Assembly (NCBI GenBank): GCA_016840825.1
Contig: JAEORN010000235.1
Span: 1-15,389, forward strand
From: Candidatus Thorarchaeota archaeon
GTDB taxonomy: Archaea; Asgardarchaeota; Thorarchaeia; Thorarchaeales; Thorarchaeaceae
Length of the DNA: 15,389 nucleotides
Direction: 5' to 3'
Part shown: positions 15,160-15,389 of the stretch, in pieces
Layout of the letters: every line of letters starts with the position of its first letter
How positions within the stretch are numbered: the stretch's first letter is position 1
Notes under the pieces: model-generated
What the model saw: only the letters and a program-made list of their open reading frames with translations
Told to the model about the DNA's origin: nothing
Databases searched by the model: none
Position numbers and translations under genes: made by a program

Positions 15160-15389
15160 AGAACCATCTTTAAAGGATGAACAAGAGGAAAAAATCACCT
15201 CTGAAAGTTCGGACATAAAGAAAGAAGCTAGAGCTACATATGACTATGATGTAGTGAGTGCACTCGAAGCTACAGGACATACAACGCGCGTTTATCCCAA
15301 TGGATTAGTACTGGGCGTACACATCGAAGGTATTCCTGGTCGGAGAGGTGTGCATGTCGATGTCGTTTATGTTCTAGACCTTCGTCATG
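15146..15389 (+). CDS. Hypothetical protein, partial, charged N-terminus (runs off the window)
   Basis: An open frame that continues past base 15389; about 81 residues are visible. The first 30 or so are highly charged (Glu, Asp, Lys, Ser) and probably disordered. The following part (about 32-81) starts an alpha/beta domain: DYDVVSALEATGH, then VYPNGLVLGVHIEG, then GVHVDVVYVLDL. I chose ATG 15146, with AGGTG six nucleotides upstream; ATG 15140 is in frame. It overlaps the helicase gene by 14 bp and so belongs to the same operon. No family recognised from this fragment. Confidence 0.65.
   Translation, partial: MAITEEPSLKDEQEEKITSESSDIKKEARATYDYDVVSALEATGHTTRVYPNGLVLGVHIEGIPGRRGVHVDVVYVLDLRH

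Noticed and set aside
4346..15389. A phage-defence island, integrated virus or plasmid
   Set aside because: No integrase, transposase, capsid, replication initiator, toxin-antitoxin pair or attachment repeats were seen, and base composition looks uniform by eye.
1..15389. CRISPR arrays, tRNA or rRNA genes
   Set aside because: I found no regularly spaced long repeats, cloverleaf-like tRNA sequence or conserved rRNA segment on either strand.

Overview
The window looks like a chromosomal segment of an archaeon of moderate GC content. The evidence is a RadA-type recombinase with an N-terminal helix-hairpin-helix, an XPD/Rad3 helicase with an Fe-S cluster, a Ski2/Hel308-like helicase, a zinc-ribbon/winged-helix protein, TATA-box promoters, and a secreted protein rich in N-glycosylation sequons. 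A GH3-type acyl-adenylate enzyme beside these genes would fit an Asgard archaeon, for example a Thorarchaeia-like lineage, but nothing in the window proves the lineage.

Left part (1-4101), a mixed set of single genes: a GH3-family enzyme on the minus strand, cut by the window edge and preceded by a 9-bp inverted repeat at its start; a signal-peptide, C-terminally anchored surface protein (minus); a double-GNAT acetyltransferase (plus), probably leaderless; a small unknown protein (minus); and a small polytopic membrane protein (plus) whose 3' end carries a 12-bp perfect inverted repeat. The 4102-4345 gap holds three 10-bp-phased CTATAA repeats and a TATA box.

Right part (4346-15389 and beyond): twelve plus-strand genes with essentially no spacing (overlaps of 4-17 bp, or gaps of 0-1 bp). 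Most have a good Shine-Dalgarno, and several start at TTG or GTG. In order: two unknown proteins (237 and 152 aa), a divergent RadA-family ATPase, a zinc-ribbon plus winged-helix protein, an unknown 205-aa protein, an XPD-type 5'-3' helicase, a two-helix membrane miniprotein, a two-helix membrane protein with a cytosolic domain, a 95-aa unknown, a membrane-anchored HerA/VirB4-like protein with a destroyed Walker A lysine, a Ski2/Hel308-like helicase with an added SWIM zinc finger, and the start of an unknown gene with a charged N-terminus.

Read as one unit, this operon joins a strand-exchange ATPase, two helicases of different families (XPD enzymes run 5'-3', Hel308 enzymes 3'-5') and three small or large membrane-anchored proteins, one of them a pseudo-motor. 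I infer a membrane-associated DNA processing or recombination machine (repair at the membrane, chromosome handling, or DNA uptake/exchange). I do not recognise it as a named system, and it is the best candidate here for something undescribed. No nuclease, transposase, integrase, CRISPR array, tRNA or rRNA was seen.
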